Positions 49,389 to 58,581 are shown, numbered from the stretch's first letter. The stretch is DNA of 64,000 nucleotides from CBDCGJ01 sp965238305 (GCA_965238305.1 CBDEHK010000001.1:4774001-4838000), one strand, 5' to 3'. Notes: a model not told the origin generated them from the letters alone. Numbers and translations are program-made.

Positions 49389-49896
49389 CGGCAGGTTTCA
49401 GCCCTGGAATTCCAAAAACCCCATCCTTGGCGATGGTTTGGTTGATCAAAGGATCGTGCCGGAACCATTGATCGGCGTTCTGGCCGGGATATTTTTTTGC
49501 CCATGCTTTAGAAAACCAATTAGCCCGGCTCCATTTTCCGTCCGGCGCTGAGCGCTTGAATTGCAACACAAAAAGCGGCATTTTCGGATTTTCGATCAGC
49601 AAACCATCCGCGATTATTTTTTTACCGCAAAACGGCAGCAAATCGGCAGTCCCGCCGGCAAAAATGTCCTGATTTTTCGCCACTAAGATAAGTCGACCAT
49701 CATTTTGCAACAAACCCAAATGGCGGCGACCTTCGCCGCAATTGGTCGGGCAATCGCCACTTAATTCACATGCGATATCAACAACTTTGGCTTCGATCCT
49801 GACTACTTTTTCATGCTCGATGCCCCATTTTTCCGCGGCTTGCGCCGGAAAGGTGATGGCAAGGATTGCGCTGGCCATTATTATCGATCTTAACAT
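49381..49896 (-). CDS. Exported Cys-containing protein, paralogue 2
   Basis: A 171-residue protein with signal peptide (SAILAITFPAQA, cleavage after AQA). The mature part begins with VVRIEAKVVDIACELSGDC followed by PTNC, and later has LLPFCGKKIIADGLLIE. The order VDxxC, DGRLILV and GKKIIADG parallels the neighbouring upstream protein, so they appear to be distant paralogues, perhaps with an OB-like fold. Cysteine clusters could bind a metal. GGAGG lies five bases before the ATG at 49896; a longer start at 49941 is rejected. It overlaps SCO by eight bases. Confidence 0.78.
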   Translation of the reverse strand: MLRSIIMASAILAITFPAQAAEKWGIEHEKVVRIEAKVVDIACELSGDCPTNCGEGRRHLGLLQNDGRLILVAKNQDIFAGGTADLLPFCGKKIIADGLLIENPKMPLFVLQFKRSAPDGKWSRANWFSKAWAKKYPGQNADQWFRHDPLINQTIAKDGVFGIPGLKPADE

Positions 49897-49906
49897 CGCC
49901 GCCTCC

Positions 49907-50341
49907 TTATTCGCCAAACGGCTGGATGCCGTATTCTTCATGCGTTAAATTCACAATGCCCTGGTCATCCGCAACCTTCGTGACCAGTATGTAATTCACT
50001 CCATCGCGAACAAATAGATCGCCATCAACTGTCACTTTGTGGGTCTGGATTGTCACCATCTTCGGATTGGCAACCGTTACGTCATCATCTTCGACACGCA
50101 GAATAACGTAGAGTTTACCGGCATCGTCTTTGATACTGACGGGGATGCCGCCGACCGCACACCAGACGGCACATTGGTGGTGGGCGGTGCCTTCGCTATA
50201 CATAATTTCCGTTACGTAACACCAGGTATCGACCAGTTCTCCAGTCACCTTGACCCGTTCACTTTGGGCTGCCTGTGTCAGTGCAGGTAGGAGAGTAAGC
50301 GCAAGGGCGGCAACCAGTGGCCGCAGAATCGCATTCATCAT
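49907..50341 (-). CDS. Exported Cys/His-containing protein, paralogue 1
   Basis: A 144-residue protein with a signal peptide ending LLPALTQA. The mature part starts VKVTGELVDTWCYVTEIM, continues to TAHHQCAVWCAVGGIPV and then SIKDDAGKLYVILRV. The arrangement C-M-HH-C-x3-C could form a copper or iron site. It is the first gene of the unit with its paralogue and SCO. ATG at 50341 is preferred over 50347, because GAGG is seven bases before it but only one before the other. Function unknown. The MFS gene is divergent. Confidence 0.78.
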   Translation of the reverse strand: MMNAILRPLVAALALTLLPALTQAAQSERVKVTGELVDTWCYVTEIMYSEGTAHHQCAVWCAVGGIPVSIKDDAGKLYVILRVEDDDVTVANPKMVTIQTHKVTVDGDLFVRDGVNYILVTKVADDQGIVNLTHEEYGIQPFGE

Positions 50342-50455
50342 GATCATGCCTCATTGTTACTGCTGCCACTATATAGGGGTGATTTTGCGACATTGAGAAT
50401 TGACAATTGCGTGACTAACTTGTCAGCAGCACTGGAACAGGTCATAAGCAACGAC

Positions 50456-51607
50456 ATGAAAATTGACACCGATAATCCGGTATTCGTGGCCCTTGGTGGC
50501 CTTATCGCGCTGACCGTGGCCATGGGCATCGGGCGGTTTGTCTATACATCGATCCTGCCTTATATGGTCGAAGGTTTGGGTTTGAGTAAATCGCAAGCGG
50601 GTTTGATCGCGTCGGCCAATTTCCTTGGTTATTTGCTCGGCGCGTTGGCCGCTTCATCCAGTCGCCTGCCCGGCAGTCGCCGCGCCTGGTTTTTTGGCGC
50701 TTTAGCCGTTAGCGCCTTTTCAACCGCCGCCATGGCGATGCCCGATAACATGGCAGCTTTTTTGATCTTAAGGTTTTTGGGTGGTGTCGCCAGTGCTTTT
50801 GTCTTGGTATTTTCATCGGTGTTGATCTTGGACCGCCTGGCAGTTGCGGGGCGACCCAAACTTTCCGCGGTTCACTTTGCCGGTGTTGGTTGTGGGATTG
50901 CATTATCCGCAGTCATCGTATCCGGCTTCGGCACCAACGGCAGCGATTGGCGTCAACTCTGGTTAGTCAGCGGTATTGTCTCAATCATCGGCATGGCGAT
51001 TGCCTTTATGCTGGTCCCCAAAGAAGATCGTTTTGTTGACGATGTAAGTGGCCGCGCCGACAATGGCCTGACCCGTCAGCTTGTTCAGTTCATTGTTGCT
51101 TACGGCTTATTTGGGTTTGGCTATGTAATAACCGCCACATTCATTTCCGATATGGTCCGAGGCTCAGCGGCCTTGCGACCGGTGGAATCCTATATTTGGC
51201 TCGCAGTTGGTCTGGGTGCGATCCCATCCGTCGCTTTTTGGACCGGTATCGGCCGAAAATGGACCAATAATTTAAGTTTTGCGCTGGCTTGTCTGGTCGA
51301 AGCGTTCGCTGTGGCATTAAGTGTACTGAGTGAAAACCCCACTTTAGTCGTGCTGTCTGCGATCTTATTGGGTGCCACCTTCATGGGTATCACAGCGCTT
51401 GGTCTGATCAATGCGCGGGTTCTGGCCACTGGCGATCCGCGCCGCGCCCTTGCCCTGATGACGGCGGCGTTTGGTTTAGGGCAAATGATCGGGCCATCCT
51501 TCGCCGGATTTGTCCATGATATAAGCGGTAGTTTTTTACTGCCATCGCTGGTCGCGGCGGCGGCGTTGGTTATCGCGGCTGGACTAACGCTGCGCTTACG
51601 TCATTAA
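50456..51607 (+). CDS. YbfB/YjiJ-family MFS transporter
   Basis: A 383-residue major facilitator with twelve predicted membrane helices. The N-terminal block ALTVAMGIGRFVYTSILPYM is the YbfB/YjiJ-family signature. Members are mostly uncharacterised exporters or importers of small metabolites. The ATG at 50456 is preferred, since the frame from 50354 adds an atypical leader. The stop shares TTAA with the convergent hydroxyacid dehydrogenase gene. A TGACAA-N13-TTGTCA inverted repeat lies at 50401-50425 in the divergent intergenic region; its role is not known. Confidence 0.82.
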   Translation: MKIDTDNPVFVALGGLIALTVAMGIGRFVYTSILPYMVEGLGLSKSQAGLIASANFLGYLLGALAASSSRLPGSRRAWFFGALAVSAFSTAAMAMPDNMAAFLILRFLGGVASAFVLVFSSVLILDRLAVAGRPKLSAVHFAGVGCGIALSAVIVSGFGTNGSDWRQLWLVSGIVSIIGMAIAFMLVPKEDRFVDDVSGRADNGLTRQLVQFIVAYGLFGFGYVITATFISDMVRGSAALRPVESYIWLAVGLGAIPSVAFWTGIGRKWTNNLSFALACLVEAFAVALSVLSENPTLVVLSAILLGATFMGITALGLINARVLATGDPRRALALMTAAFGLGQMIGPSFAGFVHDISGSFLLPSLVAAAALVIAAGLTLRLRH

Positions 51608-52596
51608 TAACCAAGTTTTGGATTTACCTTATTACGTAAAGGTTTGCCGGCCATGAGCCGGCCCATGTTGTCCAACACCAGGTCTAAGGTCAGCGGCACA
51701 TAATCGACATCGTCATCCGATGAGACATGTGGCGTGATGATCAGGTTAGGTACAGCCCACAGTTTCGAGGAATTATTCAGCGGCTCGGGATCGGTCACAT
51801 CCAATATCGCGCCGGCCAGTTCCCCCGTTTTCAGTTTGTCCGCCAAGGCGTCATAGTCAATCACTTGGGCGCGGCCCATATTGATAATTCCAGCCGATTT
51901 TTTCATCAGGCCCATTTCCCGGCGCCCGATCATGCCGCGAGTTTCATCAGTCAATGGCGCCGTTACATAGACAAAATCAGCCCGACGCAATTGTTGACGT
52001 AATGCCGTGGGGCCAAACATTTCATCCACATTTCGCGCATTCTTGCCGTGGCGACGAATACCCAGCACATGCAAACCCAATTGCTTGGCGGCCCGCGCCA
52101 CCGCGCCGCCCATTTCACCAACTCCGACAATTAATACGGTTTTGCCGGCGATTGGACGAGCGAATAGGGGTTCCCACCGCTTGGCTTTTTGATCGCTGAC
52201 ATATTTCGGGATATTGTTGTTCAGCATCGACAACGCCATGGCGGCATAATCCTGCGCTTTTGCCGCATGAACGCCGCGATTGTTCGTTAGGGTGGTATGG
52301 CTGGGTAACCAGTTGATGGGACTTAGATGTTCGACACCGGCGCCGATGATATGGATGTTTTTCAAATTCGGTGCGCGCGTGGCGAGATTTTCCGTCGGCA
52401 GTTCCCAAGTTACAAACGCGTCCGCCGTGGCCAGATGTTTATCCAGATCGTCGAAATCCCAGCTAAAGGTCACCTTAAGGTTTTCAGCAATATCAGGGCT
52501 GCGTTTCGCCGCCTTGCGAAACTGCGCTGGGGAATTGCGAAATACATTCTCGCCCTTACGATTGTTTTTAATGTGCAGGTGCAATTTCTCAGTCAT
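51604..52596 (-). CDS. D-2-hydroxyacid dehydrogenase
   Basis: A 330-residue NAD(P)-dependent dehydrogenase. The nucleotide loop is VLIVGVGEMGGAVARAAK, and the catalytic Arg lies in NMGRAQVIDYDAL, the Glu in VTDPEPLNN and the His in ITPHVS. It reduces a 2-oxo acid to the (R)-2-hydroxy acid, for example glyoxylate or hydroxypyruvate. The ATG at 52596 overlaps the GNAT stop codon by four bases (ATGA), a strong argument for this start. It is the last gene of a five-gene minus-strand operon. Substrate not determined. Confidence 0.87.
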   Translation of the reverse strand: MTEKLHLHIKNNRKGENVFRNSPAQFRKAAKRSPDIAENLKVTFSWDFDDLDKHLATADAFVTWELPTENLATRAPNLKNIHIIGAGVEHLSPINWLPSHTTLTNNRGVHAAKAQDYAAMALSMLNNNIPKYVSDQKAKRWEPLFARPIAGKTVLIVGVGEMGGAVARAAKQLGLHVLGIRRHGKNARNVDEMFGPTALRQQLRRADFVYVTAPLTDETRGMIGRREMGLMKKSAGIINMGRAQVIDYDALADKLKTGELAGAILDVTDPEPLNNSSKLWAVPNLIITPHVSSDDDVDYVPLTLDLVLDNMGRLMAGKPLRNKVNPKLGY

Positions 52597-53108
52597 TTGG
52601 GCTGTTCCAACCATGCGTCTTTAAAGAATGAATACTTGTACAGAATACCGGCGGGAATGTCCCGTTCGTCTGTCACTTCACCGCCGCATGCTTTTAGAAT
52701 GCGCACCGAGCTTTCATTGGCACCACGGGTAAAGGCGTCCACTCGAACCAACCCAACGCAATGGAAAGCGTCATCCAAGGTCGCCTGCACACCTTCGCGA
52801 GCATAACCATGACCCCAGAAATCCGGATGCAAGGCATAGCGCATCGCCGGCGCACTGGTACGCTCATGCATACGCAAGCCCACCTCGCCCATGAATTCGC
52901 CACTATCGCGTTTCACTATCATACGCGTACCGAAACCATGTTCGATCCACATATGTCGATAATCACTGAGCAATTCCGCCGTTGCTTGAGGCGTCAAGAC
53001 GCCCAGCTTCAAACTATTGCCAACCTCATCAAGTCCGTATAGTTGCGACAAAGCATTCAAGTCGGAATCCCACGGTGGGCGAAGGGTTAGCCGCGGGGTT
53101 TCCAGCAC
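52593..53108 (-). CDS. GNAT-family N-acetyltransferase (RimJ/RimL-like)
   Basis: A 171-residue acetyltransferase. The family start LETPRLTLRPP is clear, with FGTRMIVKRDSGEFMGEVGL and YALHPDFWGHGYAREGVQAT, the acetyl-CoA loop, followed by NESSVRILKACGG. It probably acetylates a protein N-terminus, an amine or an antibiotic. The GTG at 53108 is chosen, giving a start at the typical ETPRL; longer frames from 53150 or 53132 overlap the amidohydrolase stop. The next gene, the dehydrogenase, overlaps by four bases. Confidence 0.85.
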   Translation of the reverse strand: MLETPRLTLRPPWDSDLNALSQLYGLDEVGNSLKLGVLTPQATAELLSDYRHMWIEHGFGTRMIVKRDSGEFMGEVGLRMHERTSAPAMRYALHPDFWGHGYAREGVQATLDDAFHCVGLVRVDAFTRGANESSVRILKACGGEVTDERDIPAGILYKYSFFKDAWLEQPK

Positions 53109-53121
53109 ACCGCCCGGATGA

Positions 53122-54741
53122 TTACAGCGCACGTTCAAAAACCACCTCACCGTCCAGGATCGTCAGATCGACTTGACCACCTATCAATTCTTCCGCGTCG
53201 ATAGAGAAAATATCACGATCAAGTACGGCGATATCGGCCAGCATACCGATGGAAAGGTCACCCTTCGCCGTTTCTGAAAAACTACCATACGCGCCATTCA
53301 TCGTCAGGGCATGCACCGCATCTTCCATCGAGATTATTTCATTCGCCCCCAAAGTAGTGCCGCGATTGGTCCGGCGCGTCACCATGGCATACATATTCTT
53401 AAAGGGATTAAAATCGGATACCGGGCTATCGGAGCTAGCGCTGGGTCGCAGCCCCGCATCCATCCAACTCCGCATCGGATAGGAAACAGCCGGTCTTTCT
53501 TCGCCTAATACATCTATGTAAAGATCGCCAAATTCATAAATGAAAATCGGTTGCGGCGCCGGGATTGTGCCCAACCGCTTCATTGTCGCAATCTGCGCTG
53601 GCGTCGTGAAACTGCAATGTTCTATACGGTGTCGGCGGTCAATACCAGACGCGCCAGCCAAGGCCGCTTCGATCGCCCGCAGTCCCTGGTCAATCGCCGC
53701 ATCGCCAATCGCATGCATGGAGACCTGATAACCTTGACGATGATAAGTATCGACATAACCGAAGATTTCCTGGTCTTCATAGATGAACAGACCGCGATTG
53801 CCGCAACTACATTGGTAAGGATCGTTCATTGCCGCTGTCTTGCCGCCAGCACTGCCATCGGTAAAAAGTTTCACCGAGCCGATCTTCAAATATTCATCGC
53901 CAGATCCTGTCAGCAAGCCGTTTTCGTAAGCTTTGTCCGCAATCCCTTCCGGGCCGCCGGTCAGCGACAGATAAGAACGCACTTTCAATCGGTTCCGCCG
54001 CCGGGCCTCCTGATAGGCGACCAAGTCCAAATAACTTTCGACAAAACCAACACCGGCATCCATCACTGAAGTAATGCCGAAAGACAGCAACAAATTGCCA
54101 CCTGCTTCCAGCCCGTCCACCAACTCGCCAAGACTGCGCGCCGGCATCGCCGCGCGCACCAATGTTTTTGCAGATTCCTGTAGTTCACCGGTCAGGCGGC
54201 CATTTTCCTTCACCAAATGCCCGCCAGGTGGATCTTCGGTGTTCTCATCTACACCAGCAAGCGCCAAGGCCTTTGAGTTTGCAACACCAATATGGCCGCA
54301 AGTGCGAATAAGCAGGACCGGATTATCGGGTGCCACTTGATCCAACTCTTCCCGATATGGTTGGCGCTTGACGTCCAATGCAAAATGATCGTAACGCCCG
54401 CCGACAATCCATTCGCCAGGGCCAACCTCGGCCACCCGGTCTTTCACTTTTTGCAACAAGCCATCCAAGCTTGAGACAATATCTGCGCGCAGATCGATTT
54501 CCAGCTGCGCCAGGCCTAGGCTTTGCATATGTTGGTGGGCATCGTTTATCCCCGGGATGGCGGTGCGACCAGCCAGGTCGACGACCCTGGTCCGGGCACC
54601 AATCAATTCCGAGACTTCTTCGTCGCGGCCGCTGGCCAACACTTTGCTGCCCCAAATCGCCATTGATTGAGCAAAACCCGCCCCTTTGCCCAAAAAAATC
54701 TTGCCGTTCTGCAACACTAAATCAGCGACAATGTGAACCAT
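53122..54741 (-). CDS. YtcJ-like amidohydrolase
   Basis: A 539-residue metal-dependent hydrolase of the YtcJ/exoenzyme-regulatory-protein-AepA group. IPGINDAHQHMQSLG supplies the HxH metal motif, the SMHAIGDAAIDQGLRA block the third His, and RIEHCSFTTPAQIATM the next His; ASSDSPVSDFNPF ends the site with Asp. The first strand VLQNGKIFLGKG is typical. The substrate is an amide or N-acyl group but is not known. It is in the middle of the overlapping operon with an aldonolactone oxidase 11 bases upstream. Confidence 0.87.
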   Translation of the reverse strand: MVHIVADLVLQNGKIFLGKGAGFAQSMAIWGSKVLASGRDEEVSELIGARTRVVDLAGRTAIPGINDAHQHMQSLGLAQLEIDLRADIVSSLDGLLQKVKDRVAEVGPGEWIVGGRYDHFALDVKRQPYREELDQVAPDNPVLLIRTCGHIGVANSKALALAGVDENTEDPPGGHLVKENGRLTGELQESAKTLVRAAMPARSLGELVDGLEAGGNLLLSFGITSVMDAGVGFVESYLDLVAYQEARRRNRLKVRSYLSLTGGPEGIADKAYENGLLTGSGDEYLKIGSVKLFTDGSAGGKTAAMNDPYQCSCGNRGLFIYEDQEIFGYVDTYHRQGYQVSMHAIGDAAIDQGLRAIEAALAGASGIDRRHRIEHCSFTTPAQIATMKRLGTIPAPQPIFIYEFGDLYIDVLGEERPAVSYPMRSWMDAGLRPSASSDSPVSDFNPFKNMYAMVTRRTNRGTTLGANEIISMEDAVHALTMNGAYGSFSETAKGDLSIGMLADIAVLDRDIFSIDAEELIGGQVDLTILDGEVVFERAL

Positions 54742-54752
54742 GACACTATCCC

Positions 54753-55964
54753 TTAATCAGCGAATATCGCGGTCAGATGATCGTTCAAAAATAGGCCGTT
54801 TGGATCGATCTGTCGGCGACAAGCTTGAAAGCGATCCCAATCCGGGTATAGCGCCTGAATTCTTTGCCGGTCCAAGGAGTGATATTTGCCCCAATGGGGT
54901 CTGCCGTCATAGCGGGCGAAGATCTGTTCTGCCGCCTGGAAAAATTCCTGGTAAGGATTTTCCGCCCCTTCATGGATTGAGATCGCCACCGTTTCGCGCC
55001 TGCTGGCGGCGCTGATAAAGCTATCGTCAGCGGCTTGGGTGCGATATTCGACCGGCCACATCACAGCCGGGAACTCCTTCTGCATCAATCGTCGGATGGC
55101 ATGGAAACATTCGGGACCGTGTTCAGCCGGAATGGAATATTCACATTCATTGAACTTCACATCGCGGTCGGAGGGGAACACGAGATAACTGTGATCGACA
55201 TATTCACCGGTGTTACTCGCCAACGGATCGTCTGCGTTTGCGTCGTCACCCCTCTTCATTGGATCCGGCGCGGCGTCGGTTTCGTTCAGGCTTTTCATTT
55301 CGCAAAGGTCGCTATCCGGTCGCCAAAAAAACTCAAAGTGATCGTTGGAGGCAATTAAATCTTCAATCTCGTTAAAACAGTCTTTGACCGTCGCGCGCCA
55401 TTGTTTTTCGTGTAGGCGAAAGGCCGGCACCAGCTCTAAAACATAGGATAAGACAACTCCAAAAGTCCCGACACTGACCCGAGCAGCGCGCAACAGTTCC
55501 TCATCCGTTTCAGTTATTGTGACGATTTCACCCAAGCCATTGATCAGGCGCAGGCCGACGATCCGGGTCGACAGATTGCCGTAATTTGGCCCGGTCCCGT
55601 GGGTGCCAGTGGACAATGCGCCTGCCAACGCCTGCCTGTCGATATCCCCTTGATTGGGCAGCGCTAAACCAAGGGCGCGCAAGGGTTCGCCCATATCGTG
55701 AATTTTTGTCCCGGCCTGAACCACAGCGCGATGAGTATTCAGCCCGCCCCTCCCAACACCACTTAGATTATCGAGCGAAATGATGAAACCATTGCTGGCC
55801 ACAATTGGGCTGAAGGAATGAGCCGTGCCGACGACCCGAACGATCTGCTTCTCGACAATGGCGCGTTGGATAATCGCTTGCGTTTCTTCCTCGCTATTGG
55901 GCGAGAATATCTCAACTGGTTGGGATTGCACGTTTCCGGACCAGTTTTGCCACGTTAGTGTCAT
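54753..55964 (-). CDS. FAD-linked aldonolactone oxidase family protein
   Basis: A 403-residue vanillyl-alcohol-oxidase-type flavoenzyme. VVGTAHSFSPIVASNG contains the His that covalently binds FAD in many members, AGALSTGTHGTGPNYGNLS is the FAD-binding loop, and GRPHWGKYHSL is the C-terminal HWxK motif of D-arabinono- and L-gulono-lactone oxidases. It oxidises a sugar lactone with oxygen or another acceptor. No vitamin C use is implied. Its ATG overlaps the YffB stop by four bases. It sits before the YtcJ-like amidohydrolase in the operon. Confidence 0.88.
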   Translation of the reverse strand: MTLTWQNWSGNVQSQPVEIFSPNSEEETQAIIQRAIVEKQIVRVVGTAHSFSPIVASNGFIISLDNLSGVGRGGLNTHRAVVQAGTKIHDMGEPLRALGLALPNQGDIDRQALAGALSTGTHGTGPNYGNLSTRIVGLRLINGLGEIVTITETDEELLRAARVSVGTFGVVLSYVLELVPAFRLHEKQWRATVKDCFNEIEDLIASNDHFEFFWRPDSDLCEMKSLNETDAAPDPMKRGDDANADDPLASNTGEYVDHSYLVFPSDRDVKFNECEYSIPAEHGPECFHAIRRLMQKEFPAVMWPVEYRTQAADDSFISAASRRETVAISIHEGAENPYQEFFQAAEQIFARYDGRPHWGKYHSLDRQRIQALYPDWDRFQACRRQIDPNGLFLNDHLTAIFAD

Positions 55965-56311
55965 GAAGACGTGCTCAACTTAGCTTGCACCTCGGTTTTA
56001 AAGCCGATCAACACGTCGCCGTTGACTTCAAAAACCGGGCGCTTGATCAAGGCAGCGTTCGCGATCACTAAAGCCAATGCCTTATCTCTGTCCAAGTCTG
56101 CTCTGTCAGCCTCGCTAAGTTGACGCCACGTGGTACCACGGCGATTGATCAACACTTCATCGCCAACCGTGTCTAGCCATCGTGCCGCTTGGGCGGGATC
56201 CAGCCCATCGGCCCGGAAATCTGAAAATGCATGGGTCAGATTCTCCGCCGCCAGCCATTTCAAGGCCTTGCGGCAGGTATCGCAATTCTTCAAACCATAA
56301 ACTTTTATCAT
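55961..56311 (-). CDS. YffB/Spx-like ArsC-fold protein
   Basis: A 116-residue thioredoxin-fold protein. The CxxC pair is Cys10 and Cys13 in LKNCDTCRKALKWL, and INRRGTTWRQLSEADR and IKRPVFEVNGDVLIGF match YffB. Such proteins are glutathione-dependent reductases or regulators; the role is unclear. It is the first gene of the operon, starting 84 bases from the divergent SDR gene. Its stop overlaps the oxidase ATG by four bases, which is an unusual partner. Confidence 0.85.
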   Translation of the reverse strand: MIKVYGLKNCDTCRKALKWLAAENLTHAFSDFRADGLDPAQAARWLDTVGDEVLINRRGTTWRQLSEADRADLDRDKALALVIANAALIKRPVFEVNGDVLIGFKTEVQAKLSTSS

Positions 56312-56395
56312 CGGAATATATTTCGAAACAGATATCGACAGGATGGACGAGATAAATTAGCGTCATTCGGTGTTCGGGCAAAGAGGAATTCTTGG

Positions 56396-57148
56396 GTGGC
56401 GAAAAGAACTTACATTATTACCGGTGCCGCCAGTGGCATTGGCGCCGCAACCGCACGACGTCTGGCCGGGAGTGATGTCAATTTGGTCCTGCATACCCAC
56501 GCCAACGAAGCAGGCTTGGCGTCAGTAGCTGCTTTCGCCCGCGACGCCGGAGCGGAAGTCGTTGAATGCTTGGGGGATTTGCGACAAACAGCAGAAGGCG
56601 CAAAATTGTCGTCAGCTGCGAATGATAGCTTCGGCGCCATCGACGGTGTTGTCGCGGTCGCCGGCTTTGCCGATACCACGACGATCACGGAGCTACAGAC
56701 AGAAATTCTCGACAGATCCTATCAAACCGTTGATCAGGCTTTTGTTGGTTTGGTGCAAGCCGCCTTGGCGGATCTGAAACGTTCGGAACAAGCACGTATT
56801 GTCGCAGTCAGCTCATTTGTCGCCCACCGTTTTCAGTTGGACGGGAGATTTTTTCCCGCTTCCGCCATGGCCAAAGCGGGCCTTGAGGCTTTGGCCCGGT
56901 CTTTCGCCGCTGCCTTGGCTGAAGACGATATCAACGTCAATTGCGTCGTCCCCGGTTATATTGAAAAGGACAAAGGGGCAGAACGTGCGGTCAGCAAAGC
57001 TGGCTTTCAGCTTGCCGTCGGACAAATTCCAAAAGGCCGATTGGGCACACCTGATGATGTTGCCGCGGCGATACAATTTCTGCTGTCCGCCGACGCCAGT
57101 TACATCACCGGACAATGTCTACACGTGGATGGCGGCCTGACCTTATGA
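56396..57148 (+). CDS. Atypical short-chain dehydrogenase/reductase
   Basis: A 250-residue Rossmann-fold protein. The cofactor loop TGAASGIGAA is intact and C-terminal GYIEKDKGAERA and ITGQCLHVDGGL are typical for SDRs. The active site is unusual: Ser139/140 are present in VAVSSFVAHRF, but the YxxxK tyrosine is Ser156 in PASAMAKAG (Lys160 kept), and the NNAG motif reads AVAG. Catalysis by the standard mechanism is therefore doubtful. The GTG at 56396 has AGAGGAA upstream; a longer frame from 56231 overlaps the YffB gene on the other strand and is rejected. MATE follows after 25 bases. Confidence 0.85.
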   Translation: MAKRTYIITGAASGIGAATARRLAGSDVNLVLHTHANEAGLASVAAFARDAGAEVVECLGDLRQTAEGAKLSSAANDSFGAIDGVVAVAGFADTTTITELQTEILDRSYQTVDQAFVGLVQAALADLKRSEQARIVAVSSFVAHRFQLDGRFFPASAMAKAGLEALARSFAAALAEDDINVNCVVPGYIEKDKGAERAVSKAGFQLAVGQIPKGRLGTPDDVAAAIQFLLSADASYITGQCLHVDGGLTL

Positions 57149-57173
57149 CGCCGCACCAGGAGACTATGGCGAC

Positions 57174-58514
57174 ATGAGCCTGCGCCAGGAGTTTGTTGCG
57201 ACGACCAAATTGGCCGTCCCTCTGGCCCTGTCGCAATTGGCGACCATGGCGATTGCGATCACCGACGTAGTGATGGCCGGCTGGTTGGGGCCGAAATATC
57301 TAGCCGCGGAGGCGCTGGCGACGAATTATTTTGTGCCCTTCTACTTCGTCGGCATCGGTCTGGCGATCGCGGTGTCACCGATCGTCGCACAGGCCGTGGC
57401 GAAGGGCGACGAAGTCGGCGCCAGACGCAGCCTGCGACAAGGGCTTTGGGTAATGATCCTGATCACGCCGCCCTTCATGTTAGCGCTTGCCTTTGGCGAT
57501 CCGTTCTTGCGATTTATCGGTCAGAACCCGGCTCTAACGGTCATGACGCAGGATTATCTGGACTACGCATTGTGGGGGACCTTCCCCGCCCTCGGTTATT
57601 TGGTTCTGCGGAATTATCTCGCTGCTTATTCAAAGCCAAATATCGCATTGGTCGCAACCGTGATCGCAATACCGTTAAACGCGCTTGGCAACTATGCCTT
57701 GATGTTTGGCAAGCTCGGTTTTCCGCGACTGGAATTAACCGGCCTTGGCATTTCAACAGCGATCACGCACACGCTGATCTTTTTGATTTTGTTAGGTTAT
57801 TTGCTTTGGACGCCGAAGTTTCGGGAAAAACAGCTTTTCGCGCGCTTCCATCGTGCCGATTGGGGCCGCTTCCGTGAAATTCTGACGGTCGGAACACCTA
57901 TTTCCGCGGCATTAGTCGCAGAAACCTTGTTTTTATCAGGTTTGGCTTTCCTAATCGGACTGCTCGGAACCCTGCCGCTTGCAGCCCACGCCATTGCCTG
58001 GCAGTTGGTCGCCCTTTCTTTCATGATGTTTGTCGGCATTTCACAAGCAGCGACTGTCCGTGTCGGTCTGGCTGCGGGTAAAAATGATAAAACAGGCATT
58101 CGTTTGGCCGGAATTTCGGCTGCGGTGTTAGGCCTCGTTGTATCTTTAGCTTGGGCGACGAGTTTCGTCTTTTTTGGCCGTGAGATGGCCATACTGTTCC
58201 TGGACCCGAATAACCCGAACACGGCAGAAACGATATCCCTGGCCGTTAGTTTTCTGTTGATCGGCGCACTTTTCCAATTGGGCGATGCCATGCAGGTTAT
58301 CGCCCTTGGCTTGTTGCGCGGATTGAAGGACACTGCCGTCCCCATGGTGATCGCTGTCGGCGGCTATTGGCTGCTCGGTCTGCCGACCGGTATTGTCCTA
58401 GGCCTGGTGCTCGACCTTGGCGGCGTCGGCATCTGGGCCGGTGCCGCGATGGGCTTGACCGCCGTCGGGATCGGTTGTTCTTGGCGGTTTTATCGCCGCG
58501 TCAGGTCCTCCTAG
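57174..58514 (+). CDS. MATE family multidrug exporter
   Basis: A 446-residue transporter with twelve predicted membrane helices in two homologous halves. VPLALSQLATMAIAITDVVM and MAGWLGPKYLAAEALATNY at the N-terminus, and GTLPLAAHAIAWQLVALSFM in the second half, are characteristic of the NorM/DinF group. It exports organic cations or drugs with sodium or proton antiport at the inner membrane. AGGAG lies eleven bases before the ATG. It follows the SDR gene by 25 bases and precedes an acyl-CoA dehydrogenase by 67. Confidence 0.87.
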   Translation: MSLRQEFVATTKLAVPLALSQLATMAIAITDVVMAGWLGPKYLAAEALATNYFVPFYFVGIGLAIAVSPIVAQAVAKGDEVGARRSLRQGLWVMILITPPFMLALAFGDPFLRFIGQNPALTVMTQDYLDYALWGTFPALGYLVLRNYLAAYSKPNIALVATVIAIPLNALGNYALMFGKLGFPRLELTGLGISTAITHTLIFLILLGYLLWTPKFREKQLFARFHRADWGRFREILTVGTPISAALVAETLFLSGLAFLIGLLGTLPLAAHAIAWQLVALSFMMFVGISQAATVRVGLAAGKNDKTGIRLAGISAAVLGLVVSLAWATSFVFFGREMAILFLDPNNPNTAETISLAVSFLLIGALFQLGDAMQVIALGLLRGLKDTAVPMVIAVGGYWLLGLPTGIVLGLVLDLGGVGIWAGAAMGLTAVGIGCSWRFYRRVRSS

Positions 58515-58581
58515 CGATTGCTCTTCGTCAGTTCTCAGCTATGATGGTCCCCAATAGATAGTTTTGCAGATTGAGGATGAC

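Noticed and set aside
50400..50428. Perfect TTGACA before the YbfB-type MFS
   Set aside because: No acceptable -10 hexamer occurs at 16-19 bases, so it was not called as a promoter.
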